Source: Symsagittifera roscoffensis
Taxonomy: Eukaryota; Xenacoelomorpha; Acoela; Convolutidae
Assembly: GCF_963678635.1 (NCBI RefSeq)
Contig: NC_087064.1
Coordinates: 13,799,599-13,863,598 of the forward strand
Length of the DNA: 64,000 nt
Reading direction: 5' to 3'
The position numbers were made by a program, and so were the translations under genes. Positions 1 to 10,698 of this stretch are shown piece after piece. Below the pieces are notes generated by a model, which was given only the letters and a program-made list of their open reading frames with translations, was not told the origin of the DNA and searched no databases. Every line of letters begins with the position of its first letter. Positions within the stretch are counted from its first letter, which is position 1.

Positions 1-839
1 TATGTTGCTAACATTGTCCTTAAGTCATCACTTTTCACCCCATCGATGAACTTCGAGGCAATGCTAAAGTTCCGTCTATTTGTCGACTCCTCTGGGTCAC
101 TCCTCCTTCTCAAGCTCTCGAGGTCATCTAGGAACCGATCTATTGACTCGTCGTCCCTCTGCCTTCTCTTTTCAAATCGCATCATCGCTTGGTGACCCTT
201 CATGCCTGACCCGAATCGATTCAGCAATATCTCGAAGATCTTGTCCGCGGTGTCACGTTCTTCCTCCTTCTTTGCGACCACGCATTTTAATGCCGTTCCT
301 TCCAAGTTGCTCAGTATGGCTGTACATGCTTGTCTTTCGTCACTCAAGTTGTCTTGTTCTAGATGTAATCTCATCACTTCCACCCAAGTGTCAATGCATC
401 CATCGGAGTCGTCCTTGAATTCTTTTGGCTTCTTGAATGTCTTTCTTGATTTTCCCTCTCTCCTGTCGCTCGAGTCAGTGTTCCTCGTGGCGAAGGCCTC
501 TAGAGTCCTGTTCATCATCTCCCAAGTGCTGGCCCATGTCATAGCATCCGGTCCTGTGTTGCTGTTAGCTGTTGAATCTCCCGGAGCAGTCGTTGTATTC
601 GACGTTCCATTCTTCATTATTGTTTTCGCAGCTGTTGGTGCTATGCTTATCGCATCCCTGGTTAAGGGCAACGGTGTCGATTGCCGTTTGTTCCTTTGTG
701 GTTCTACAAAGTCAACTCTGGTGCTTTGCGTACGATCCGCTGCCGGTCTTTCTTGTGGAGTAGAACCTCTCAAGATTGCATCCAACTTCGCCTGTATTGC
801 ACACGAACTCTCGGCTTGACTCTTGCTCATTGTGTCCAT
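1..839 (-). CDS. LTR-retrotransposon gag, cut by the window edge
   Basis: An open frame on the minus strand runs from ATG at 839 to the window edge with no stop; an in-frame TAA at 897-899 precedes the ATG. The first ~140 residues are polar (Ser/Thr/Gln-rich). The remainder has the layout of a Retrotrans_gag capsid domain: a tryptophan segment around WVEVMRLHLEQ, then ALKCVVAKK, KIFEILLNRFGSG, a basic stretch around MRFEKRRQRDDESIDRFL and FIDGVKSDDLRTML. This resembles Ty3/gypsy-type Gag, which packages the element's RNA. No zinc knuckle or pol is visible because the frame leaves the window. The frame is intact here, so the copy could be young. Assignment to Ty3/gypsy rather than another LTR clade is inference. 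Confidence 0.75.
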   Translation of the reverse strand, partial: MDTMSKSQAESSCAIQAKLDAILRGSTPQERPAADRTQSTRVDFVEPQRNKRQSTPLPLTRDAISIAPTAAKTIMKNGTSNTTTAPGDSTANSNTGPDAMTWASTWEMMNRTLEAFATRNTDSSDRREGKSRKTFKKPKEFKDDSDGCIDTWVEVMRLHLEQDNLSDERQACTAILSNLEGTALKCVVAKKEEERDTADKIFEILLNRFGSGMKGHQAMMRFEKRRQRDDESIDRFLDDLESLRRRSDPEESTNRRNFSIASKFIDGVKSDDLRTMLAT

Positions 840-1156
840 TCTCCTTTCCAGGCTCCCTAATTGGCTGTTGACATCATCATACCGCCAACCTCTAACTTAA
901 CCAGTCCCCCTTCTAACCTCCCCCTTTTCTAGCCCCCCTTCTTAAGCCTAAAAATTACTTTAAGCGCCGGGTGCTAAACCTCTCAAGAGAAAACCGTAGA
1001 CCTGTTTCCAGGCCTGCTCAAGTAAAAACGTTCCTCAAAACTGGGGGATTTCGCTTATCCAATTTTACACTTATCTCCTATAATGTAATGTGGATTCTAA
1101 CGATACCCGTTCTGCCCAACTTGAGAACTCGAGAATTGCCAAATCCTTCTTGGCTG

Positions 1157-1350
1157 CTTTCCCACTCGACTGGTCACCTGTTCCAGTCCAGTCTCCTATT
1201 GGTTCAGCCAAGTGTCCCTGAACCACTTTCCCACTCGGCTGGTCACCTCTTCCAGTCAAGTCTCCTATTGGTTCAGCTCAAGTGTCCCTGAACCACTTTC
1301 CCACTCGGCTGGTCACCTCTTCCAGTCAAGTCTCCTATTGGTCCAGCTAA
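1157..1350. repeat. 70-bp tandem repeat, three copies
   Basis: Three head-to-tail copies start near 1161, 1230 and 1300 (steps 69 and 70 bp). Each carries CCCACTCGRCTGGTCACC, then TCTCCTATTGG, then AGTGTCCCTGAACC. Copies 2 and 3 are nearly identical and copy 1 has a few substitutions. It lies in the likely leader of the retrotransposon to its left. Confidence 0.85.
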
Positions 1351-2621
1351 GTTCCAAGCTATCTGAAAACCCTTGACAACGCCCCACTTCGGGCACTTTA
1401 TTCAGTTTACTGGTTTAAATTGCTAGGTTGATCGAAACGATCGAACTTGTAAAACAGTATGGGTATACTATTTAATTAATATAAAGGTTTGATCCAACTA
1501 ATCTGGTGTCAAAGTCACTGTCTTTTTTCGTTTTATGGTTTTTGTTCCTTTTTCTATTCTTTTTTGGTTTTTGTTTTGCTTTTTGTCTTTTTGCTCGTGT
1601 TTTTGTCCCCCTAGTTGCCCCCCTTTACTCGGTTAGCTAAGCCTCGTTCGGAGAGCGTACCAGGAAATTTTCTCGAGTTTTCTTAAAAAGCTATCACGGT
1701 ACAACCGGAAGGTTTGCACGTTCCTGTCGAACCGTACCGCCGGTACTCTAGAATGGGCATTCAGCCCGAAGCTGTCTCAAGTGGGTTCGACTCCGTAGTC
1801 TTGATGTCGTAAACACCCAGGAGCGCCATAAAAACAATATGTAACATTCGTCTACTACAGTCACACATGAGGCTTAAGAAAAATAGGCCCTATAACTATT
1901 GGCTCAGGAGTCAGGGACACTATCTCTTGTGTTTTTCCACCTCAAATCAGTCGGAGCCAATTCGGTTCGCTTGTGACATGAGACTACGACCCGTTACAGC
2001 TTAAAGGCTACTACTAAAATATCCCCCCACTCTAGAATTAGAAACGTCCCCATACTTAGGTCTCTAGATACCCAAAATACATGAACGCCGTTAAAAACCG
2101 GGTTGGAACAATCCGTTAAGTTACTTTTTTATTAGACAGTGGAACTTTGATCCATTTCAGATGGATCAACCTAAAACTCGCCTTACCTCAACATCACAAT
2201 TATAAAACACACTCTAGGAATTTAAATTAAGTACTCACATTGTAGCACGCTCAAGAACCAGGAAGTAAATAAGTCGGTAAGCAACTCAAGAATTAATAAA
2301 GTAACTGAAATGAGTTTAATGTTAGTCAGTTTTAATAATAAGAATAAGTTTTTTCTCTAGACTGTAAGTTCTCGTGAACCATTGGGACACTCTAGCTGTC
2401 CACCTTTCCACCGAAGGTTCACTCTAGTCCAGTTCCGAACAATACTCCAGTCGTTATGATCCAATTCGAGGGAATGCTCTCGTCTCTGTCACAGATGGGA
2501 CAGCTCTACTCTCGATTATTATAGTGATGGAAATTGCGAATAGCAATTTCCTACTGCTTTTTCTTGCGACTTTCCCGCGTTTTCGACTCAATTGTTCTGA
2601 AATTGTTCTCAAATTGTTCTC

Positions 2622-2937
2622 TTTTCTTTTTCTGATTTTCAGTTCTCGCGAGAAAATCGTGCATGACATGTTCCATTCGAAATTTTAAAAATTTAAATTT
2701 CACTCCAAAATCAAGTGTTTTCTGCTCTTCTCAAGGTCAAACTTCCAAATATGACCGACTGGCACACGTGACACAAATTGTTTCTTTTTCTGATTTTCAG
2801 TTCTCGCGAGAAAATCGTGCATGACATGTTCCATTCGAAATTTTAAAAATTTAAATTTCACTCCAAAATCAAGTGTTTTCTGCTCTTCTCAAGGTCAAAC
2901 TTCCAAATATGACCGACTGGCACACGTGACACAAATT
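2622..2937. repeat. 158-bp tandem duplication
   Basis: Two nearly identical head-to-tail copies: the landmark AGTTCTCGCGAGAA lies at 2641 and again at 2799, an offset of 158 bp. Each copy holds the 12-bp palindrome TTCTCGCGAGAA and a CACACGTGACAC segment. The near identity implies a recent duplication. It may be a U3 or leader repeat of the adjacent LTR element, which is unproven. Confidence 0.85.
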
Positions 2938-3514
2938 GGGAGAGATAAGAACGTTGTCTCGAGAAGATTACGGGAGCGGAGGCTTGGTCCCCCGGAGACT
3001 ATTATATGTTGAAGGACTGCAGTAAACTAACTTTTTAGCTACTCTGATGCCATTAAACTTTGAATTAACACCGGTATTATTTGATATTTTAGAATATGAG
3101 TAGCTAGAAAGAGGAAAAGGTCAATCCATCTCCAATGGGTTTAATATAGAACTGTCACACCAAAACATAATAAAATAGGTTGTTCGAGCCGTGTTTTTAA
3201 CAGCAATCACCCAGTCTGAGGATCCGAGACTCAGCTATGTGGTTGTGTTCGCATGTAAACGAAAGCTGATCAAAGTCGTTTGACTGATGGCCTTAAAATA
3301 GTAACTTTTTACTTAGTCATAAACAGACCAGAAAATCAACTGGCAAGGTCGAGACGGTGAAAAACGAGTGGAGTTAAGGTAACTGACGCCTGCCAGTCGT
3401 TAATAGGTACTTTTTCTACGCTCCGTCGCTGTGTAGTATTTGGGCGAATGTTACACCTGGCCTGTGAAGGTGTGGTTCTAAAACAGAAGGAATGTGAGTG
3501 GAGGCAAGACTGCT

Positions 3515-4954
3515 TTATAAGGGCATTCAATATTGAATGCCTAGAGAATCTACGTGCACGTTTGAGACAAGATAGGCAATTTGTTTTACATTAAGCAGCC
3601 TCTGGGAGGCTTACTTCTAACCTTCTCTTCGGTTATCAATCTCGTTGAGGCGATGCCATTTTTGATAACTTACTCTGACAATTCAATGGAGACTCAGTTT
3701 GTAGGGTTTTTAGTAGCCTCTGTTACTGATTCTAACACCATTTTTGTCTCTGTTGAGGTATATGGGTCTGAGATTTGATCCATGCCTGATGAATCAAGTT
3801 TATTATTTTGTTCTAAAAAAGCCTCCACGAGCGTAAAGAACCAGTTTTTAATGGTAATTGCTCATGTTAGGTATTTGATACCTTTATTTGGGGGGTTTGC
3901 AAACCCATTTTTTTGAAACTTTATTCAGAAGGTCGAAAGTATCATGGTAACCGAGGGTACGATTATTGTGCCGTAGGTTGATATCCCTAATCCACATTTG
4001 AATTGGCTCCGAACTTAGCGACGTCTAGCGACAACCATTAGCATTCCTGGCCTTGTGCTACAGGCTCTTGTCACTAATTCCCCGTCGTCGTGTGGTTGTA
4101 GGCGCTAATTGTCCCTTTGTCTTGTGTGAAACTTCGACACCTGTTTTAAGGCAATAAAAGAGTTGCTGAGAGTTTGAAATCGACATCAATCACCATGATC
4201 GGCATGTTAAAGAGGCTGAAAGCCCACAACAAGTCGAAGTCACCCCGATATGATGAGATTCAACCCAATAATGCTTCTCGAAAGCGCAGATCTTATTGCG
4301 AAACCGATACAAATGATCTTCGCGAAATCTCTAGATCCTGGCGTGGTGCCAGAAGACAGGAAAAAGGCTCGCGTTACAGAATTATTTCCAAAGAGAGACT
4401 AGAGCCAATCAGAACTCTATCGACCAGTGCTGCTAACAAGCTTTGTTTTAAGCTATCAGAGAGCGTGATTCGAGATTCTATACTTGAGCATAAGCAGAAA
4501 ATTGATCTCTTTTTGGATCCACAGTTCGGCTTCATTACGGCGATAAACGACCCTACAATTTTTGAAGGTCATGGAAGACTGGTCCTCAACAAAGGAATCG
4601 AGCCAGCTCAAGTGAATTGTGGAATTCCTCATGGCATTGTGGTTGGACCCATTTTGTTGGTCATGTTAATAAGACTTGATAACGAGCATTATTTGGATGT
4701 TGTCTGATGACACCAAAGTGTACGGCTTAGTGGATTCTGAAGAGAATTAATTTCGACTTCTAACTGATATGGAATCATTGGTTGCGTGGAGGGGAAAAGC
4801 TAACTTCAGTTTCACCCAGACAAAGTCAAAGTAATGCAAAGAGGCAAAAGCAAAATCAAGCCGGTTGAAGACAGATTGGGATCGGATATATCGTGACCAA
4901 GAACTAAAGTGACCAAATCCCAAAAGAATCTGGGAGTGATCTTTGGTGTTGCTT
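3515..4954 (+). repeat. LINE-derived tandem unit 1
   Basis: First and shortest unit of the array (about 1.44 kb). It begins TGCTTTATAAGG followed by the 20-bp palindrome GGCATTCAATATTGAATGCC (3522-3541), then a small hairpin AGCCTC-TGG-GAGGCT, a spacer, and a reverse-transcriptase remnant. It lacks a ~120-bp segment (containing repeats of CACTTGCAC) present in later units. It ends inside the RT remnant at ...GTGATCTTTGGTG, where the next unit starts. Confidence 0.9.
4195..4954 (+). pseudogene. Decayed non-LTR reverse transcriptase fragment (unit 1)
   Basis: Translation gives LINE-type RT blocks scattered over different frames. One frame reads IFAKSLDPGVVPEDRKKARV before a TAG. A second reads KLSESVIRDSILEHKQKIDL, QFGF and GIPHGIVVGPILLVML, the usual GxPQGSxLGPxLF block. 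A third reads MLSDDTKVYG, equivalent to the catalytic ADD motif with Ala to Ser, followed by VTKSQKNLGVIF. The frameshifts show it is a dead fragment. A 177-codon frame open from 4174 to 4707 is a by-product: its first ~85 codons are out of frame relative to the ancestral RT. The family resembles CR1/Jockey-like LINEs; the clade is not settled. Confidence 0.8.
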
Positions 4955-6520
4955 TATAAGGGCATTCAATATTGAATGCCTAGAAAATCTCCGTGCACAT
5001 TTGAGACAAGATAGGCAATTTTTTTTTACATTAAGCAGCCTCTGGGAGGCTTACTTCTAACCTTCTCTTCGGTTATCAATCTCGTTGAGGCGATGCCACT
5101 TTTGATAACTTACTCTGACAATTCAATGGAGACTCAGTTTGTAGGGTTTTTAGTAGCCTCTGTTACTGATGGCTTGGTTTACCAATTAAGTCTTCATTTA
5201 ACAACTGATCTGAGTTTTAAACACTTGCACATACACTTGCACATTTGAAATTATACACTTGCACCTTCGCAATTTAAGTGTTTACTTTTTTCTAACACCA
5301 TTTTTGTCTCTGTTGAGTTATATGGGTTTGAGATTTGATCCATGCCTGATGGATCAAGTTTATTATTTTGTTCTAAAAAAGCCTCCACGAGCGTAAAGAA
5401 CCAGTTTTTAATGGTAATTGCTCATGTTAGGTATTTGATACCTGTATTTGGGGGATTTGCAAACCCATTTTTTTGAAAGTTTAATCAGAAGGTCGAAAGT
5501 ATCATGGTAACCGAGGGTACGATTATTGTGCCGTAGGTTGATATCCCAAATCCACATTTGAATTGGCTCCGAACTCCGCGACGTCTAGCGACAACCATTA
5601 GCATTCCTGGCCTTGTGCTACTGGCTCTTGTCACTAATTCCCCGTCGTCGTGTGGTTGTAGGCGCTAATTGTCCCTTTGTCTTGTGTGAAACTTCGACAC
5701 CTGTTTTAAGGCAATAAAAGAGTTGCTGAGAGTTTGAAATCGACATCAATCACCATGATCGGCATGTTAAAGAGGCTGAAAGCCCACAACAAGTCGAAGT
5801 CACCCCGATATGATGAGATTCAACCCAATAATGCTTCTCGAAAGCGCAGATCTTATTGCGAAACCGATACAAATGATCTTCGCGAAATCTCTAGATCCTG
5901 GCGTGGTGCCAGAAGACAGGAAAAAGGCTCGCGTTACAGAATTATTTCCAAAGAGAGACTAGAGCCAATCAGAACTCTATCGACCAGTGCTGCTAACAAG
6001 CTTTGTTTTAAGCTCTCAGAGAGCGTGATTCGAGACTGTATACTTGAGCATAAGCAGAAAATTGATCTCTTTTTGGATCCACAGTTCGGCTTCATTACGG
6101 CGATAAACGACCCTACAATTTTTGAAGGTCATGGAAGACTGGTCCTCAACAAAGGAATCGAGCCAGCTCAAGTGAATTGTGGAATTTCTCAAGGCATTGT
6201 GGTTGGACCCATTTTGTTGGTCATGTTAATAAGACTTGATAACGAGCACTATTTGGATGTTGTCTGATGACACCAAAGTGTACGGCTTAGTGGATTCTGA
6301 AGAGAATTAATTTCGACTTCTAACTGATATGGAATCATTGGTTGCATGGAGGGGAAAAGCTAACTTCAGTTTCACCCAGACAAAGTCAAAGTAATGCAAA
6401 GGGGCAAAAGCAAAAGCAAAATCAAGCCAGTTGAAGACAGATTGGGATCGGATATATCGTGACCAAGAATTAAAGTGACCAAATCCCAAAAGAATCTGGG
6501 AGTGATCTTTGGTGGTGCTT
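4955..6520 (+). repeat. LINE-derived tandem unit 2
   Basis: Full-length unit (about 1.57 kb) with the palindrome at 4961-4980, the AGCCTC/GAGGCT hairpin, the ~120-bp CACTTGCAC-rich insert missing from unit 1, and the RT remnant. Apart from that insert it is nearly identical to unit 1, differing at scattered single positions. The RT remnant at 5755-6520 has the same frameshifts, so the decay predates the amplification. Confidence 0.9.
5755..6520 (+). pseudogene. Decayed non-LTR reverse transcriptase fragment (unit 2)
   Basis: Same broken RT fragment as in unit 1, with GISQGIVVGPILLVML in place of GIPHGIVVGPILLVML. The 177-codon by-product frame is again open (5734-6267). Confidence 0.8.
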
Positions 6521-8094
6521 TATAAGGGCATTCAATATTGAATGCCTATAGAATCTCCGTGCACTTTTGAGACAAGATAGGCAATTTTTTTTACATTAAG
6601 CAGCCTTGTGCAGCCTCTGGGAGGCTTACTTCTAACCTTCTCTTCGGTTATCAATCTCGTTGAGGCGATGCCACTTTTTATAACTTACTCTGACAATTCA
6701 ATGGAGACTCAGTTTGTAGGGTTTTTAGTAGCCTCTGTTACTGATGGCTTGGTTTACCAATTAAGTCTTCATTTAACAACTGATCTGAGTTTTAAACACT
6801 TGCACATACACTTGCACATTTGAAATTATACACTTGCACCTTCGCAATTTAAGTGTTTACTTTTTTCTAACACCATTTTTGTCTCTGTTGAGTTATATGG
6901 GTTTGAGATTTGATCCATGCCTGATGGATCAAGTTTATTATTTTGTTCTAAAAAAGCCTCCACGAGCGTAAAGAACCAGTTTTTAATGGTAATTGCTCAT
7001 GTTAGGTATTTGATACCTGTATTTGGGGGATTTGCAAACCCATTTTTTTGAAAGTTTAATCAGAAGGTCGAAATATCATGGTAACCGAGGGTACGATTAT
7101 TGTGCCGTAGGTTGATATCCCAAATCCACATTTGAATTGGCTCCGAACTCCGCGACGTCTAGCGACAACCATTAGCATTCCTGGCCTTGTGCTACTGGCT
7201 CTTGTCACTAATTCCCCGTCATCGTGTGGTTGTAGGCACTAATTGTCCCTTTGTCTTGTGTGAAACTTCGACACCTGTTTTAAGGCGATAAAAGAGTTGC
7301 TGAGAGTTTGAAATCGACATCAATCACCATGATCGGCATGTTAAAGAGGCTGAAAGCCCCCAACAAGTCGAAGTCACCCCGATATGATGAGATTCAACCC
7401 AATAGTGCTTCTCGAAAGCGCAGATTTTATTGCGAAACCGATACAAATGATCTTCGCGAAATCTCTAGATCCTGGCGTGGTGCCAGAAGACAGGAAAAAG
7501 GCTCGCGTTACAGAATTATTTCCAAAGAGAGACTAGAGCCAATCAGAACTCTATCGACCAGTGCTGCTAACAAGCTTTGTTTTAAGCTATCAGAGAGCGT
7601 GATTCGAGATTCTATACTTGAGCATACGCAGAAAATTGATCTCTTTTTGGATCCACAGCTCGGCTTAATTACGGCGATAAACGACCCTACAATTTTTGAA
7701 GGTCATGGAAGACTGGTCCTCAACAAAGGAACCGAGCCAGCTCAAGTGAATTGTGGAATTCCTCAAGGCATTGTGGTTGGACCCATTTTGTTGGTCATGT
7801 TAATAAGACTTGATAACGAGCACTATTTGGATGTTGTCTGATGACACCAAAGTGTACGGCTTAGTGGATTCTGAAGAGAAGTAATTTCGACTTCTAACTG
7901 ATATGGAATCATTGGTTGCGTGGAGGGGAAAAGCTAACTTCAGTTTCACCCAGACAAAGTCAAAGTAATGCAAAGGGGCAAAAGCAAAAGCAAAATCAAG
8001 CCAGTTGAAGACAGATTGGGATCGGATATATCGTGACCAAGAATTAAAGTGACCAAATCCCAAAAGAATCTGGGAGTGATCTTTGGTGGTGCTT
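6521..8094 (+). repeat. LINE-derived tandem unit 3
   Basis: Full-length unit (about 1.57 kb), palindrome at 6527-6546. It carries a small local duplication (GCAGCCTTGTGCAGCCTC, near 6601), shared with unit 5 but not with units 2 and 4. Units 3 and 4 share private changes in the RT remnant (for example QLGLITAIN and KGTEPAQ), so they are each other's closest copies. Confidence 0.9.
7329..8094 (+). pseudogene. Decayed non-LTR reverse transcriptase fragment (unit 3)
   Basis: As in unit 1, with the canonical-looking GIPQGIVVGPILLVML. The by-product frame is 7308-7841. Confidence 0.8.
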
Positions 8095-9652
8095 TATAAG
8101 GGCATTCAATATTGAATGCCTATAGAATCTCCGTGCACTTTTGAGACAAGATAGGCAATTTTTTTTACATTAAGCAGCCTCTGGGAGGCTTACTTCTAAC
8201 CTTCTCTTCGGTTATCAATCTCTTTGAGGCGATGCCACTTTTTATAACTTACTCTGACAATTCAATGGAGACTCAGTTTGTAGGGTTTTTAGTAGCTTCT
8301 GTTACTGATGGCTTGGTTTACCAATTAAGTCTTCATTTAACAACTGATCTGAGTTTTAAACACTTGCACATACACTTGCACATTTGAAATTATACACTTG
8401 CACCTTCGCAATTTAAATGTTTACTTTTTTCTAACACCATTTTTGTCTCTGTTGAGTTATATGGGTTTGAGATTTGATCCATGCCTGATGGATCAAGTTT
8501 ATTATTTTGTTCTAAAAAAGCCTCCACGAGCGTAAAGAACCAGTTTTTAATGGTAATTGCTCATGTTAGGTATTTGATACCTGTATTTGGGGGATTTGCA
8601 AACCCATTTTTTTGAAAGTTTAATCAGAAGGTCGAAAGTATCATGGTAACCGAGGGTACGATTATTGTGCCGTAGGTTGATATCCCAAATCCACATTTGA
8701 ATTGGCTCCGAACTCCGCGACGTCTAGCGACAACCATTAGCATTCCTGGCCTTGTGCTACTGGCTCTTGTCACTAATTCCCCGTCATCGTGTGGTTGTAG
8801 GCACTAATTGTCCCTTTGTCTTGTGTGAAACTTCGACACCTGTTTTAAGGCGATAAAAGAGTTGCTGAGAGTTTGAAATCGACATCAATCACCATGATCG
8901 GCATGTTAAAGAGGCTGAAAGCCCCCAACAAGTCGAAGTCACCCCGATATGATGAGATTCAACCCAATAGTGCTTCTCGAAAGCGCAGATTTTATTGCGA
9001 AACCGATACAAATGATCTTCGCGAAATCTCTAGATCCTGGCGTGGTGCCAGAAGACAGGAAAAAGGCTCGCGTTACAGAATTATTTCCAAAGAGAGACTA
9101 GAGCCAATCAGAACTCTATCGACCAGTGCTGCTAACAAGCTTTGTTTTAAGCTATCAGAGAGCGTGATTCGAGATTCTATACTTGAGCATACGCAGAAAA
9201 TTGATCTCTTTTTGGATCCACAGCTCGGCTTAATTACGGCGATAAACGACCCTACAATTTTTGAAGGTCATGGAAGACTGGTCCTCAACAAAGGAACCGA
9301 GCCAGCTCAAGTGAATTGTGGAATTCCTCAAGGCATTGTGGTTGGACCCATTTTGTTGGTCATGTTAATAAGACTTGATAACGAGCACTATTTGGATGTT
9401 GTCTGATGACACCAAAGTGTACGGCTTAGTGGATTCTGAAGAGAAGTAATTTCGACTTCTAACTGATATGGAATCATTGGTTGCGTGGAGGGGAAAGCTA
9501 ACTTCAGTTTCACCCAGACAAAGTCAAAGTAATGCAAAGGGGCAAAAGCAAAATCAAGCCGGTTGAAGATAGATTGGGATCGGATATATCGTGACCAAGA
9601 ATTAAAGTGACCAAATCCCAAAAGAATCTGGGAGTGATCTTTGGTGGTGCTC
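8095..9652 (+). repeat. LINE-derived tandem unit 4
   Basis: Full-length unit (about 1.56 kb), palindrome at 8101-8120, nearly identical to unit 3 including its diagnostic changes. Its by-product frame (8873-9406) matches that of unit 3. Confidence 0.9.
8894..9652 (+). pseudogene. Decayed non-LTR reverse transcriptase fragment (unit 4)
   Basis: Same RT fragment and the same frameshifts as the other units. Confidence 0.8.
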
Positions 9653-10391
9653 TATAAGGGCATTCAATATTGAATGCCTAGAGATTCTCCGTGCACTTTT
9701 GAGACAAGATAGGCAGGTTTTTTTTTACATTAAGCAGCCTTGTGCAGCCTCTGGGAGGCTTACTTCTAACCTTCTCTTCGGATACCAATCTCGTTGAGGC
9801 GATGCCACTTTTGATAACTTACTCTGACATTTCAATGGAGACTCAGTTTGTAGGGTTTTTAGTAGCCTCTATTACTGATGGCTCTGTTTACCAATTAAGT
9901 CTTCATTTAACAACTGATCTGAGTTTTAACCACTTGCACATACACTTGCACATTTGAAATTATACACTTGCACTTTCGCAATTTAAGTGTTTACTTTTTT
10001 CTAACACCATTTTTGTCTCTGTTGAGGTATATGGGTTTGAGATTCGATCCATGCCTGCGTTACAGAATTATTTCCAAAGAGACTAGAGCCAATCAGAACT
10101 CTATCGACCAGTCCTGCTAACAAGCTTTGTTTTAAGCCCTCAGAGAGCGTGATTCGAGACATTATACTTGAGCATACGCAGAAAATTGATCTCTTTTTGG
10201 ATCCACAGTTCGGCTTCATTACGGCGATAAACGACCCTACAATTTTTGAAGGTCATGGAAGACTGGTCCTCAACAAAGGAATCGAGCCAGCTCAAGTGAA
10301 TTGTGGAATTCCTCAAGGCATTGTGGTTGGACCCATTTTGTTGGTCATGTTAATAAGACTTGATAACGAGCACTATTTGGATGTTGTCTGA
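9653..10391 (+). repeat. LINE-derived unit 5, left part, internally deleted
   Basis: Starts with the palindrome (9659-9678). After ...GATCCATGCCTG (about 10057) the sequence jumps directly to the RT remnant (CGTTACAGAATTATTTCC), deleting roughly 800 bp present in units 2-4. The unit is then split by the BEL/Pao insertion at 10391/10392 and resumes at 16124. A 7-codon-scale difference aside, the RT remnant here keeps GIPQGIVVGPILLVML. Confidence 0.85.
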
Positions 10392-10582
10392 TGACAATGG
10401 CAATACGTTTTGGATGATTAAGATTCCAATTTCAGATCGTAGTTTAGTTGTTTCTTTTTTAAAAATGATTTCTTTTGATTTTTGAGTTTTGAGTCTTTCA
10501 GTTTACTAATTTGGCGGCATATTCATGTCGAAAATGTGGCAAAATTAGGTTCGGCAAAGAATAAAGTTCAATGTCGTAGACA
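10392..10582 (-). repeat. BEL/Pao LTR (3' in element sense)
   Basis: 191 bp from TGACAATGGC to GTAGACA. The portion from about 10462 to 10582 is repeated at about 16002-16123. It includes the run TTTGATTTTTGAGTTTTGAG and AATAAA at 10559-10564. Confidence 0.8.
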
Positions 10583-10698
10583 TAGCCGGGCCCATTTGCA
10601 GGTTGCAAAATAGAAAATTGTTCATTGAAGCTGATGGTACGTCGTCGTTGATTGTAATGGTGATCTAGTTGTTAGCTGTCGTTGATCATGTTGGTCAT

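Larger units (their letters stand above)
840..3514. other. Presumed leader/LTR of the gag element plus unresolved flank
   Basis: No credible gene. The part nearest gag is presumably its leader and perhaps its 5' LTR, read on the minus strand, but I could not fix LTR ends or a primer-binding site. It contains a 70-bp tandem triplication (1157-1350) and a 158-bp tandem duplication (2622-2937). Short frames here are not convincing. The right limit is the start of the LINE-derived tandem array. Confidence 0.45.

Noticed and set aside
202-819. 205-codon plus-strand frame
   Set aside because: Antisense shadow of the minus-strand gag, which has a recognisable capsid-type domain.
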